DNA from: Amyelois transitella
Taxonomy: Eukaryota > Arthropoda > Insecta > Lepidoptera > Pyralidae
Direction: 5' to 3'
DNA: 64,000 nucleotides
NCBI RefSeq assembly: GCF_032362555.1
Contig: NC_083513.1
Coordinates: 3,348,001-3,412,000 of the forward strand
This document shows, in pieces, positions 35,200-47,167 of the stretch (its first letter is position 1; every line of letters begins with the position of its first letter). The position numbers and the translations under genes are program-made. The notes below the pieces were generated by a model. It was not told the DNA's origin and did not search any database. It saw only the letters and a program-made list of their open reading frames with translations.

Positions 35200-37040
35200 G
35201 CCTACGGAGATCGAGGATTAGTGAGTGAAATGGTTTAGGGGATGCAGTTCGATTTTTCCGGTTTTATCAGATGTTTATTTTATGTGTTTTGGGTAAGAGT
35301 GTATTAACTTTAAATTCAAGTTTGTGAAAAAAGTAAATATAGAAAAATAGGTATTCCATATCTAAAAAAGACTTTAAAGTAATTCAAACGAAGGCAAAGA
35401 AATGCGAACATACTGAAATGGGACCGCATGTTCTAGGAATTCATGTCCGCACTAGGAATAGCCTAATAGAATGATTTCGAAGAAGGAAAAAGTCTAATAT
35501 TTACAAAGAAAACGAGCGACTTAACCTGAATACATCTTAATCTCCAACAAAATCCGCAACAATGTAGACCTAGATTTTTCACAAAATTGCTCCCCAACGG
35601 CAACGGCCCAACGCTAACTCGAAAACGAATTTCGCTTAACCTTAATTAAAACAAAAGCTACAAAAGTTTAAACGACGAACACAAAGTGGTATTGAAGATA
35701 TAATGTTACATTTTACGTTCGAGAGATAAAGGTTAGCATGCAGACAATTTGGGGAAGACTCTATATAACGAAATGCAGAAAGAAATTTCTACTTTTACCG
35801 TTTATTTGTAATCGTCATGTTTAATTTTTATCTTTGGCTTGAGGGCCATCTCTATCAGATGAACCGACTTTTGACAAATCGATTATCAAATTACATGTTA
35901 ATCATCCACACTTTCATATTTATGAACGACTTAGCTTTACCCAGCCGCATTTTTGCTTACTTTTTTATCGCTATTCCCACGAAACCAGAACTGTTCCGGA
36001 ATTAAAGGTATCATCCGGGACCATATATATGTCCTTCACAGTATCTTCTTCTAATGGCTGGGAGCGCACTTTATATAGGTAGGTTAGGTACTTACTCGAC
36101 AAGTTGCCAATCTAAGATGTACGATAAGTATACATAATACAATAATCAGTAATCATTTGGGCTTCTATCTTCTTCTACCTAACAAGAAGTTGTAGTCATC
36201 TATTTAAATATTTTGTCTATATGTATAATAAACGTAATTCTCGTCGCACGCGGTCGTAAAATAAAATCAGACCGGAGTGAAGCTACTTTCTTGACGGATA
36301 ACTGTAAAAATGCTAGTGAAATGTAAAAGGGCACTCCGTCCCGGCCCTGCCGGAGACAGCACAGCGGGTCACCACGACTGCTGCGATGCAGATGGCATGA
36401 GACAGGCGTATTTATATTACCTATTCACGATTATTTGAGCGTTTTTTAGAAAACTTGGGTGATATGGATAGCGTGACTTTATATAACGTAACTGCCCACG
36501 GCTCTGTTCGCGTGTTTTATAACCTATGTCATTTTGATATAAGCGAGCTACGTTTATTAGTGTAGTTTCCATAGGGCATATAAAGGTATTAAGTTGCAAA
36601 GAAGAAAGCAAAAGTATTTTATAGTTTAAAATCTAATCCATTAGCCTTTACAAAATGAAGGTATCTACCTTTTTCATGGTGAAAATATTTTCATCATCTT
36701 TTCAGTATTTCAGGTTTAAAGACATTTATTCTCATAAAGACAAGTTGTCACTTACATGAGAACTTAAATTACTATTTACAATAATATTATAGATTTCCGG
36801 AAATTAGCCCTTACAAACAATCAAGGTTAGGCTCTTACAAACTTTACCTCATCATAATATTGGTAAGATAATTAATTCTTTATCTTTAATTAGGTTGTTG
36901 GAAACACAACGCCAGCCAGCAGATTCTTGTAAATAAATTTCAAAAGTAAATTAAAATTAGAGTAAAATTTACTTTTAATCTTTTAGAACAGATTTCTTGC
37001 CACATCCTTTATCTATTCAATGGTTCGAAATTCAAAACAT
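35200..37040. other. Upstream region, no supported gene
   Basis: Mostly AT-rich. A GC-rich islet at about 36325-36405 includes a 42-codon plus-strand frame (36310-36438) with three cysteines and no recognisable domain. TATA-like words (TTTATATA) occur near 36071 and 36480. I could not connect these to any exon. Confidence 0.35.
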
Positions 37041-37044
37041 CTCA

Positions 37045-37200
37045 TTTTTTAATGGCGAGCGGTGAAAATGGCCGGATTCTGGCGACACTTGGAGCGGGGG
37101 CTTTCAGCAAATGAGCGCCGGTCTTGCAGCAGCAGGCTAAAGCGGACAAAGAGGCCTCTCGCGTCCGTGACTATAAGGCTGGCCACACAACGGGACATTT
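37045..37200. repeat. GC-rich block, possible old repeat
   Basis: This 150-base block is clearly GC-richer than its flanks, with words AATGGCGAGCGGTGAAAATG and GGAGCGGGGGCTTTCAGCAA. It is open on the minus strand (37049-37249) but without a known domain. It directly precedes a LINE fragment, so a dispersed repeat is my best guess. Confidence 0.3.
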
Positions 37201-37254
37201 TTATCTTTTGGAAATAAGAATATTTTGACAGGTTGTAGTCAAAAAGCACTCACA

Positions 37255-37480
37255 TACATATGTTTAAAATCACGCCTTCTTCAGATCAGAGGCTAAAACA
37301 TCTTTCCACTTGCGATCCCGTTATACGTCGGTTTTCGGTTACTGTTGACCTTTCGCCAGGACGTCTCCGATTTGATCAAGCGTTGGGTATTCCCCTTTAA
37401 TCGTTATCATTCACACTCTCCTTGTATATTTTCCCAGTCAACTGAGTCCTTTTGACCCTCACCAAAACAGAATTTAGACA
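37255..37480 (-). mobile_element. LINE 3' fragment, old
   Basis: The minus strand matches the LINE 3' region in order: AAAATCACGCC (tail side), ATCTTTCCACTTGCGATC, GGTTTTCGGTTACTGTTGAC, CAGGACGTCTCCGATTTGAT, CAAGCGT and CACACTCTCCTTGTATAT. Many substitutions and small deletions mark it as old. Confidence 0.65.
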
Positions 37481-37484
37481 CGAA

Positions 37485-39325
37485 CTCGAACCAGTTGTCG
37501 TACTGCTTGCCCGGGTAAAGTTGTATTCACGAGTGGGCAAGAGGTGTGATGTATCAATATTCATATTATTTTTTTAAATAATAGCGTATAATAATCCTGC
37601 TTTTCGTTTTTCGCCCAAAACATCAGCAACCTTAACACGGACCAGTATACCATGAACCCCGCGGCCTCTTCTGACTGCATTTAGTAAACAAGGATGCGGG
37701 TACTCCGAAGGGTCTTGTTAAATCGGCATCGGGCTGTATGAAACATTCAACAATGTTGCGCTTTTCGCGGTGCAAGCGTCGCGTTATAACTGTAATCTTT
37801 TTAAACGCGTTTAGTCTTTTTTTTTTTTTACAGTCAAAAGATTCGTTGGTCTTTTGACGCAGCGCAGATTTTAACGAAAATACTAGAAAATAATGTATAG
37901 GTAAAAATAAAATCGGCTAAGATGCAGTAACAGCGGCTGCGAGTGTCATTTGCAGTAGTGGAATCAGTTTTTTTTTATACATTGCCTTTACAAAATCTTT
38001 TGGCCCGCTTACCCATAGAAATCTAATTATGTTATTTTGACTTCTATGCACCAAACCCACAGCATTTTAAGAAAATTCAAGCTGAAACGTCAAACTTTTC
38101 TCATAGTCATAAGGCTTATGTAGTTATTTTCAATCTATGGACAAATTTGATCAGTGACTCCCGGTATAAATATTTGAAGGAATTTTATTTTATTATAATA
38201 AATATTTATAGATATTAGTCATTACCTACATTCATCTATTCTTTTATATCTCCAGAACGAATTCTAAATATTTGATGTAAATATTTACATAATTACTTGA
38301 ACATCTATACTCGTCTGTTTATGTGCCTAAACTGTACTTAAACAATCCAATCATGTTATTGATCCAATCAACATCATTCGGCTGGTGTATCGCATTGGCA
38401 TCGGAATTTCATTCTGATTTGATATTGGTTTCATTATCCCTAGTGCTTCGTTGTCTGAGTTGATACAGCCTGACAGATGTAGGACTCGATTTTAATTATC
38501 TGTGTAGGAATGTGTCGAAATAAAAGAGTCATAGAACGTACGTATCAAGATGCAAAATTCATTGTGATTTTGTGATTTCACTATGGTGAGTATAATTTTT
38601 GTGTGTAGTTATTTTATTCTACAAATAATAATGCAAGTAGACTTCTTAACACACTCAATACTTCCATACTATCATTCACACTCCCATAAAAAGGTTAATA
38701 TTTCTACTTACTTAATAATACTTTGGTACAGGACTAAACATGCAGGACTTAAAAAAGTAACCTTTCTGGAAATTCCGAGGGGAAAACAAAGGCTCCTCTG
38801 TAGAAGTTTTAAGTATTTTTTTTTATTGTTGGCACAATCGACAAGTTTCATGAATAAAGAAAAATAATACAGCGATCATGACAAGACGAAAGATGTGCCT
38901 ACTTTTAAATGCGACTGCTCAATGGATTTATGAAAATAAACAAAGAATTTTCACAAAAACATCCTTTCATCTTCATAGAACAACAACGTAATTTCACTTA
39001 AATTAATTTTATTCCAACTAATGTTTCGTTAATGATAGTGTAGTAACATGATTTATATGAGATGAAAAAGCGTCTGTTGCCTTCACTTTTGTCACAATCT
39101 GTCATGTACGTAATTTATTAAAAGCCCTCTTTGTTCGTTCTACTTATTGTGTTTAACTAACGTTGAATAATGACGTGATGTTTTTGTATGATCAAAGTAA
39201 TACCTACATACCTAAATGTTGCTACCCTTAAGTTGTAGAACTTACAAGTTTGAAAGTAAATTATATTGTTAGGCTGATGCTATGTAGCATGTAACTTTTA
39301 ATATGAATCAAATAAAAGCCAAAGA
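37485..39325. other. Non-coding, no recognised gene
   Basis: No coding exon can be supported. The 94-codon plus-strand frame at 38583-38867 is hydrophobic and AT-rich, with no domain and no splice partners. A T-run of about 15 lies near 37818. Confidence 0.4.
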
Positions 39326-39326
39326 A

Positions 39327-39685
39327 GTGCCGTGTGGTTTCCGGCACTTTGGAATAGGATCGGTCCATAACTTTTCCATGAATGTCGTAAAAGGTAAGGA
39401 AAACTTGGGATTCTTCTCACTTCACCATAATCCTAAAATGTGCATCAAATGACTCATACAAAGTGAAAAGTTTTACGAAATGCCAATGACGCGAGTGCGT
39501 AGCTTCTACAACCTCATATTAGACGCTTCTACGAGGTAGCTTCTACGAGCCTGCAATACTCGCTTCTACGGCGTAGTTTTTACAAGAATACTCAACCTGA
39601 GCCATGTAGGTGAGCGTGGCCTTTCAGTCTTTTCAAGACTGTTGGTTCTATCTATCCCGTTAGGGATAAAGACGTTTGTATCCAC
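39327..39685 (+). mobile_element. LINE-tailed SINE-like repeat with internal replacement
   Basis: The 5' piece (39327-39412: GTGCCGTGTGGTTTCCGGCA ... AACTTGGGATTCTTC) and the 3' piece (39601-39685: GAGCGTGGCCTTTCAGTCTT, hairpin, TATCCCGTTAGGGATAAAGA) flank about 185 unrelated bases, where intact copies have about 100. That insert contains four copies of a GCTTCTAC word. Confidence 0.55.
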
Positions 39686-39799
39686 GATCCCTACATTTTT
39701 ATGTAAGTTGATCTATGACCTCAATTCATTGGATGAGCGTTTTCAATACAATCATAGTGAGGAATTTTATTATAGTATTTACACACATACACACAGATT

Positions 39800-39860
39800 A
39801 TCTTGATCCGCCGACTGTGTCTGCCCTGTAAGGGTTAAAGATGTGACATACATTTAATAT
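39800..39860 (+). mobile_element. LINE-tailed SINE-like repeat, 3' scrap
   Basis: CTGTGTCTGCCCTGTAAGGG followed by TTAAAGATGTGACAT matches the last part of the repeat. Confidence 0.4.
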
Positions 39861-40784
39861 CAAGACTCCGCGAGACTTGACATGCTGTGAATAACGTGAC
39901 AAAGATTTTCGGTCCTCTGCCTGTCTGATACCCACCTTGGGAACGTTTTATCTGCGTGAAACTTTTTAGAATGACTCCTCAGGAAAACCGCTTGGGTGCG
40001 ATCGTTCACGACCTAACAACATACACTTTGTATGTACACACATTGCTCCCTGGTTCCCAGCAATATGAACTTTCGACGTCCAACGACATTAGTAACGTAC
40101 ATTGTTAGTTGTTCGACACGAAACACGTCCCAGGCGTAAACTGTGATAAGTCCGACAGAAATGGTGCATTAGTTTTAGTTAGACCCGCTCCAAATGGACT
40201 GGACTCGCCCGATGCTCGGACGAATTGTAAATTAAATACATAGACACGTGTGGACTACGCTTTATTGAAACAAATAAATAGATTTCCATTATTGGTGTCG
40301 GCTTGTCGTTTAGTTGCGAACTTCAGATGGTTTCGGAAACACGTATAAGAAAGCTATTAGTATTTTAGGACTGATACGGTAATATACATAGTTAATAGAT
40401 AAAAGTGTTCGTGAGATTATATTAGTGCCACTCCGAGCCTACTCATAGAAGTCATACACGACGACTTAGGACATTAAGGCTTTAAAGAACTTCTATTTAT
40501 TATAATTTTCTTATTTGACAGATACTATCTAACTATCTCGGTATTATCTGAAATAAACCATTTAGCCGAAACAAAAGTGCTAAAACAAACGAATTTTTAT
40601 CGAAGTAGAATAGGTATACATTACTTAATTGCACATTTGACATACTATAAAAATACATTGAGATCATTAAACACCACTAAGCGGGTACATCTCATTAGTA
40701 TGAACAGACAAAATTACAGCTGCATAATTTACCGCATTAGGTATTCTATTCAACGTGCAATTCTGACGCTGCTTTCCCGAAAGA

Positions 40785-41125
40785 GCTTGCAGTACAACTT
40801 AATCTCCCAGTCCAGTTTGGAGATAGGGTTGCTAGGCGTCTCGCTAAAGCAGGACATAGTCAGGCTTTTGGTTGCCTGTCCCGGCAAAATTTACGATGTC
40901 CGGCCTGTCCCCGTGTTTTGAGAGGCTTTTTATAGTGTGGGGATTCCAAACACCAATTGTTTTAGCGTTCCTGAATAAGTTTGAAGTACGACTAAATCTT
41001 CCGGTCCAGTCCGGAGGTAGGGTTACGAGGCGTTCATCTTAAGCCTGATATAGGCTTTTTGATTGCCTGTACGGCCTATGCATTTTATAGGCATAGGTAT
41101 AAGGCATTTAATAGTGGGGATCGAC
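40785..41125 (+). repeat. Diverged tandem duplication, unit about 180 bp
   Basis: Two units, near 40795-40945 and 40985-41125, share the order AGTACAACTTAATCTCCCAG / AGTACGACTAAATCTTCCGG, GGTAGGGTT-type, GGCGT, GGCTTTTTGATTGCCTGT and ATAGTGGGGATC. A related GC-rich inverted piece lies at 41281-41390. The 114-codon frame across unit 1 (40577-40921) has no domain. Confidence 0.5.
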
Positions 41126-41635
41126 ACACATGAGCGGCGATGGTTTATGCTAAAAATTTAAAACAGTAATTATATTTTTGATTACAAAGCTACCAAAAAC
41201 AAGGTAGTAACGACGGAAAAATTTAACGAAATAAGTACCTACTTGAATACTAGAAACAATATCTTATTACATAATGCAGCGTGTCCGGCCTGTTTAACGA
41301 AATGTTCCAGGCCTCGGCCAGGCGAAGTCCCAGTTCGAAGGATTAGTTTCGCGAACTGGCAACCCTATTGGAGAGAAGCCTGACACGTAGAGAATAGCCT
41401 CGTCATGTTATCAATTTTTAATTAGTTGCTCCATTAGCCCTCCGCTTAACCACAGAGAGCGTCAATCAGTCTACAGAAGATTTATTTTTTAATCTCGTTA
41501 ACACTAAAATTTTAAGTAAGAATTTGATTGAAATTTTTATTTTTATTTAAGGGCGTAATGCCCTAAATGCAAACGTTAACTCTACGTCAGAGGCCTTATG
41601 AAATTTGAACAGAAATACATTTTTTTTTCTTATAT

Positions 41636-41693
41636 ATTGTTATATATATATATATATATAGCAAATATATTATATATATATATATATATATAC
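41636..41693. repeat. (TA)n microsatellite at LINE 5' edge
   Basis: Two TA runs, separated by AGCAAATATAT, end directly at the 5' edge of the truncated LINE. Confidence 0.85.
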
Positions 41694-42504
41694 AGGAGAT
41701 GGTAAACTGTATGCATGAAGCTTTAAAAGAGAAAGGAATGAAAGTGAACGTAAGTAAAACTAAAACACTGGTTTTTGAAATGGAGAAAAAAATGACAGCA
41801 TGTAATATTTTGATTGGAGGAGAAAAAGTGGAGCAAGTGAAAGAGTTTGTATATCTAGGATCAAAGTTTACATCAGATGGCAAGTATGATAGTGATATTG
41901 AAAGGAGAGTGAACGCGGGGAACATGGTGAATGGAGCTTTGCATGCCTTTATGAGCAGTCAGAAACTATCCAAAAAGGCTCGACTGGCTGTGCACAGGGG
42001 CGTGTTGGTCCCGACATTAATGTATGGGAGTGAAAGTTGGGTATGGCAAAAGAAGCATGAAAGCAGAATAAATGCAGTGGAAATGAGAGCGTTAAGGAGT
42101 ATGATGGGTGTGTAATTGAGTAATATAAGGAACAGCGTGATAAGGGAATGTTGTGATGTGAAAGAAGATGTAGTTACAGGAATAGAAAAGGGTATGTTAA
42201 GATGGTTCGGTCATGTGGAGAGGATGAATGAAAGCAGGTTGACTAAGCAGATATACAAGGAGAGTGTGGAGGGAAAGGTCGGAGTGGGAAGACCTAGACG
42301 AACGTATCTTGATCAAATTAAGGACGTCCTGGTAAAGGGTCAGGTCAAAAGTACCCGAAACCGCCGAGCTTGTATGAAGAGAGTTATGAATGTGGACGAA
42401 GCGAAAGAAGTATGCAGAGATCGTGGCAAGTGGAAAGAGGTAGTCTCTGCCTACCCCTCCGGGAAAGAGGCGTGATTTTATGTATGTATGTATGTATGTA
42501 TATA
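41694..42504 (+). pseudogene. LINE reverse transcriptase C-terminal part, 5'-truncated
   Basis: Two adjacent frames, 41699-42115 and 42116-42475, read as one protein interrupted by a single in-frame TAA at 42113-42115. The first part corresponds to the region after the polymerase catalytic motif (KVNVSKTKTLVF, then YLGSKFTSDG and VLVPTLMYGSESW, typical of the thumb region of non-LTR reverse transcriptases). The second holds MLRWFGHVERM and GRPRRTYLDQIKD. It ends CCTACCCCTCCGGGAAAGAG, GCGTGATTTT and (TATG)n. The endonuclease and the catalytic YxDD part are absent, so this is a dead 5'-truncated copy, though the few lesions and the near identity to 16857-17172 show it is young. RTE-like assignment rests on the microsatellite tail and is inference. 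Confidence 0.85.
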
Positions 42505-45500
42505 GCAAAAACGGTTTAACGGTTCTTAATTGCCGTTTAAATCCAAGTAATTTTTATGTTTCTTCTGTTCAAATGCCTGTTTCAAGCTACCTTGTCCTAA
42601 AGTAACCATCACCACCTAGGTAATTCAACAGATGAAAGAAATACATTGGAGATTAATACTTATAGGAAATCAATCTCGGTCCGATTAGTTCCCTCATTGG
42701 TTTCGCATCACGAGATCGCCCGTCACACAGGCATGTGTCGCGCCGCCTCAGCGCGTCATTTATCAACGACGACATACGATTTCCATCCGGACATAGATAT
42801 CGTTAGAGATGTGTGGTGTCCACGCCCACATAAATATCTGGATTGAGCCAATAATTAAACTACTCAAAACCCACAATTATTCATGTGGTAACCGGCATAA
42901 TACATTAGGACCGCAGCTTTTCTTTCCGTGGATGTCGTAAAAGCGACCTCGAGAATAAGCACATCCACTGTTCATGAGCAGATTGAAAGTCAATCTTGGC
43001 AAAGAAATCGACCAACCAAAAGGACCAATCTTCATCGTCCTATTATTCATGAACATTGATAAGCCAAGCCTGTCTTCTTTACCATTTCCATTTCTGAAGT
43101 TAACCGAATATTTAAAAAAAACGGATATAATACACAGGCCAAGACCCACTTAGGTGTATATATTAGGCGCGTTAAAAAGAGTAAAACTTACTTTATTACT
43201 AACTACTACTAACTAACATTATTACTTTTTGTCTCAATTTATTCAGTAGAACGGAGTTAAGCGATTGTCGTTGAAAGTTTGAAATAAAACTATACTTTGC
43301 ACATAAGTCTATATTGGTGTATAAAATATCATTTTTACCTACATTAAGTCATTTAAATAATAATTATCAACTCCTACTCTAGGCTAAACTATTAATACAT
43401 GGACATTTTACAACATTGCAATAGGTACTATCGGAGGCAATAAACATTTTAATACTTTTGTATAGTTACCAACTCATTTCACTGTAAATACCAAAATCGG
43501 TCAAATGCCTATTTGGTACAAAAAGAGCGTTTAGTACCAAATAACTTTGTGTTTTCTTTGATAAATGAGAAAATGAATGTACTTGGGTGCGAATTTTTAG
43601 GGGCCTATGTTAAAAGCAATCCGCTTTCGGCAGCCTTCAAACATTCACCTTCTCACCTTGCTTTGTGAAAATTTGTGTCCGTATAAAACAGGAATAAATA
43701 CTATTCAAAATTGCGCATAAACACATAAAAAATTGACGAGAATTTCGTAACATGATTTACTTCGTGGCCATGAAACTCATAATTATAAACAACATTTTCT
43801 CATCGTAATTTTTCCATTGACATGTAAACTATAACAAAATTATGCTTATACCAGAAAATATAAATCTTTATTACAAAGCTGCACATGTACATTCAAGGCG
43901 CAAAATCTATACTACTTTAGATTAAATCTTTAAAAATAAACTAGATCAGCTTTATCTCAGCATCATACTAGTATTTTAGGCACACAAATTCCAATTTATA
44001 AACATTAAATAAGGACGTACGATTTGCTCAATTAAAACATATAAATTCTATGAATAGTAATTGTAAGAAACGTAAAATAGTCTATGAATTGTAAATTATT
44101 ATGATATAAGGTATTATATAATTAAATTTTAAAGCTTACGATTTATTATGATAAAAATCAAATTAATCTGAGATTACAAATAAAGAAAATATGGTAAAAA
44201 TATGAAAAAAGGTAAAATTACATTGTAAAATAATTATGACATTACAAAACTTGTGCAATCAAATCATAACTATGATAGCCTAGGTACCACCATTTTGCTA
44301 GCATAATCTTAACGTCACTTTTATACCTAGTAAAATAAATTATAAATATTATACAAAACGAGCTTTAAATTCGAAAAAGTTTGTATTGTTCACTATTGTT
44401 AACCAAAGATATTATTATTATTAACAGTTTTTATAAAAGGAAGTAAATATAGGTAGAGCATGGAAACTGCGAAAAAACTGCAAAAGTCCAATCACCGGGC
44501 GCCAAAGTTCCCGGACCCGATAAAAAATTCTGAAAGCGCAAATTTATGCATTGATTGGCTATACTACCCATGTGAACGGTCCATTCTCCACCACAACAAA
44601 AAAGGTCCTACATAAATGGAGCTGCGCAATATCAACCAATCATGTCGCTTTATTCTTTTTGACGGACGGACGTGATTGGTTTAATTTTTACTTCTCTTTT
44701 CAACACTTGATAATTACAATCTTAAAACTTATTGGAACAATGAGTATTACAATACGTTGTTAGTTAACCTTAAAGTAATATCTTCTAAATATAGTACATT
44801 TAAACTTACAATATTGTCAGCCATTATTCTCCTACAGCATATGCGACCCAGCGCGCACTGAATAAGTAGTAACTGGTGCAAAATTGACGGTTAAATCGAA
44901 ATAGAAATATTGGTATATTATGTTCAATACTATACTTGTGTATTAGGAAACTAAACTTATCACAACAAAGGCAGCCTTCATAACTCGAATAAATATAAAC
45001 AACTTTTGCTACAGCATTTAATAATATCGCGCTGAGCTCTAACCCAAACAATATGCTATTCGTAAAAGCTGACAAGGCAGTATCTTAGCCCCCTCCCTAT
45101 CTTTCCAATTGACCAAAAAGATAGAATGAGAAGAAAGATAAGACGTATACCATGTCAACATTCGTGAACTATGATTTCAGTGATACAAAAAAAGTTAAAG
45201 TACAGTGAGCAGTACATAAATTTGACCCCATGTCTATAGTTTAACCAGTACCATGACAAGTCAAGGTTATATGCCCCCATGTACGTACATACACGTTATC
45301 TTGTATTGTCCTACTTTAATATATTTAAGAGTGGTATGTAACAAAGTAAGTCGCGATCTTTTTTAAATAACCAATAAAAAAATAACGCAACAACAGAAGG
45401 CAGTGCAATAATACTTTACTTTCAATACTATATTTCACAGCTCCAATAAGGCTAGTTTGGCCGATACTTGAACACAATACTGGTGTAGTCAGCTCTTTAA

Positions 45501-47100
45501 ATTATTTTCATTTTGTTTATGAATAAATTTTAGTTAACTTTATTTTATAAAGAAGTGCAAATGTATCATAAATAAATTATTGTTAATATTATTTTAAGCA
45601 TGATAGCAATTTACATGAACATGTAGTGAAATAAACTAATAATCTTGGCTTTTTATTCAAAATGCCATCATTTAATTTAATGTTTTACTTTATTTTTTGT
45701 TGCTCGACTCTATGTTCAACTCTATATGGGAAATAGAATAAATTTAAGTAACTTTGTGTAAAATTTAAGAGCTGACTGATCATCATCGTTCGGACGTTAC
45801 AAATTGGAATAAATAACAACAATGTGTAACATCTTAAGTTAACAGGCACAGTTGGAGTGAAGTAAGAAGTGTTCAAGTTATAAAAGTTTTTGGGGAAATT
45901 GGGCCAAAGAGTTGAGAATAAGTACGCATACACTATGATGAGTCAGGATAAATATTCTTACTTTAAAATTGCCAATGACACGCTAGCTTATCAAAAGGTG
46001 AGCTTACATAATCTTAAGATATACCTTCTATTTTGAAATAGGATCAAGACCTCTACTTTTAAGCCTGCCTCAATTATGTCCTTATGTTATATTTTTGAGA
46101 GTAAAAATCGTTATTTTGTAACAAATTGGTCAAAAAGTAAATAATGAATATCTTTTATAGTGATGGCGGAGAAACATAATAAAGATATTTTATGAAAACT
46201 CCATTCACTGAATATCGCTTACATATAACGAGATTAAAATTGAGATTTCAATTATTTTAATAAAATAAATTATATCAATAAATAGACTGGTCATAGTGTA
46301 CACAGCACCTGTTAAAAGACTTGTAGAGACTCTGAATGAGATTACGTTTGGATATTATTTAGTGTAAGACCTTAGCATTATACGTATAACTTCAGCAATA
46401 TAAACTCTTATGACATTTTGTTATATTCCTTGTAATATTAGCTTATCAATAGTATCTTTGTAATTCAACAATTAATGCAAGCATTTTAGTTTTAACATGA
46501 AACTTATCTATAGTGAAAACAGTCATTGAGTTTTTGTGACTACAAAATTACTAGTCATTTTTTTTTCTTTTAATACTGGAACAATTTATGGATATATAAT
46601 ACCATTGACAAGCTATACACTATTACTTATATCAACCAACAACATTCATTTAAACAGAAACTTTATGTAAATATCATTTAATATCAATGAATTTAACATC
46701 TACTAACTATCAAAAGGCAAATTGTGCAAATAAAAGATCTACCTATCATCATATACATTTTGCAAACAACAAATAAATGCGTAAGGAACAACCATTTTCT
46801 TTCCTAGTCAATTGCTATCAAAACACAATTATATTATTAAAACGCTTAAAATAATAAGTAGTCAAAATATTACGCTGCAAGCAGACTTTAAATATTCCAG
46901 ATTTCTATCTTTCTAATAAATACTTATCACAATGAAATACATAATTTGAGAAATTCCATAGCTGCCTTTTTCAGTCAAATCCATTTAAAATTCGAATGGA
47001 CATTACATAACTGAGTCAATACAACCTACTTGTACGTGATTGGCTGTTGATAGCTGCGTTATATCCGCGCGTTGCACCTGATTGGTCGCCCGATGGTTGT
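42505..47100. other. Non-coding, no recognised gene
   Basis: A GC-richer patch at 42660-42845 is open on the plus strand (66 codons) without a known domain. A scrap at 42890-42965 (CCGGCATAAT..., GTGGATGTCGTAAAAGCGAC) resembles the 5' part of the LINE-tailed repeat. A 10-bp inverted repeat (TATTTGGTAC/GTACCAAATA) lies at 43510-43543. The rest is AT-rich. Confidence 0.4.
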
Positions 47101-47167
47101 AGAGGGCGCTGTACGGGTCGCCAGTGCGACGCTTGGTGCGTCACACGGCCGCAGGAGAGGCTGATTG

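Noticed and set aside
38583..38867. 94-codon hydrophobic plus-strand frame
   Set aside because: AT-rich composition gives a chance run of Ile, Phe and Leu codons; there is no domain, splice context or promoter I can support.
42197..42508. 103-codon open frame on the minus strand
   Set aside because: It is the antisense shadow of the LINE reverse transcriptase frame, which has clear protein similarity on the plus strand.
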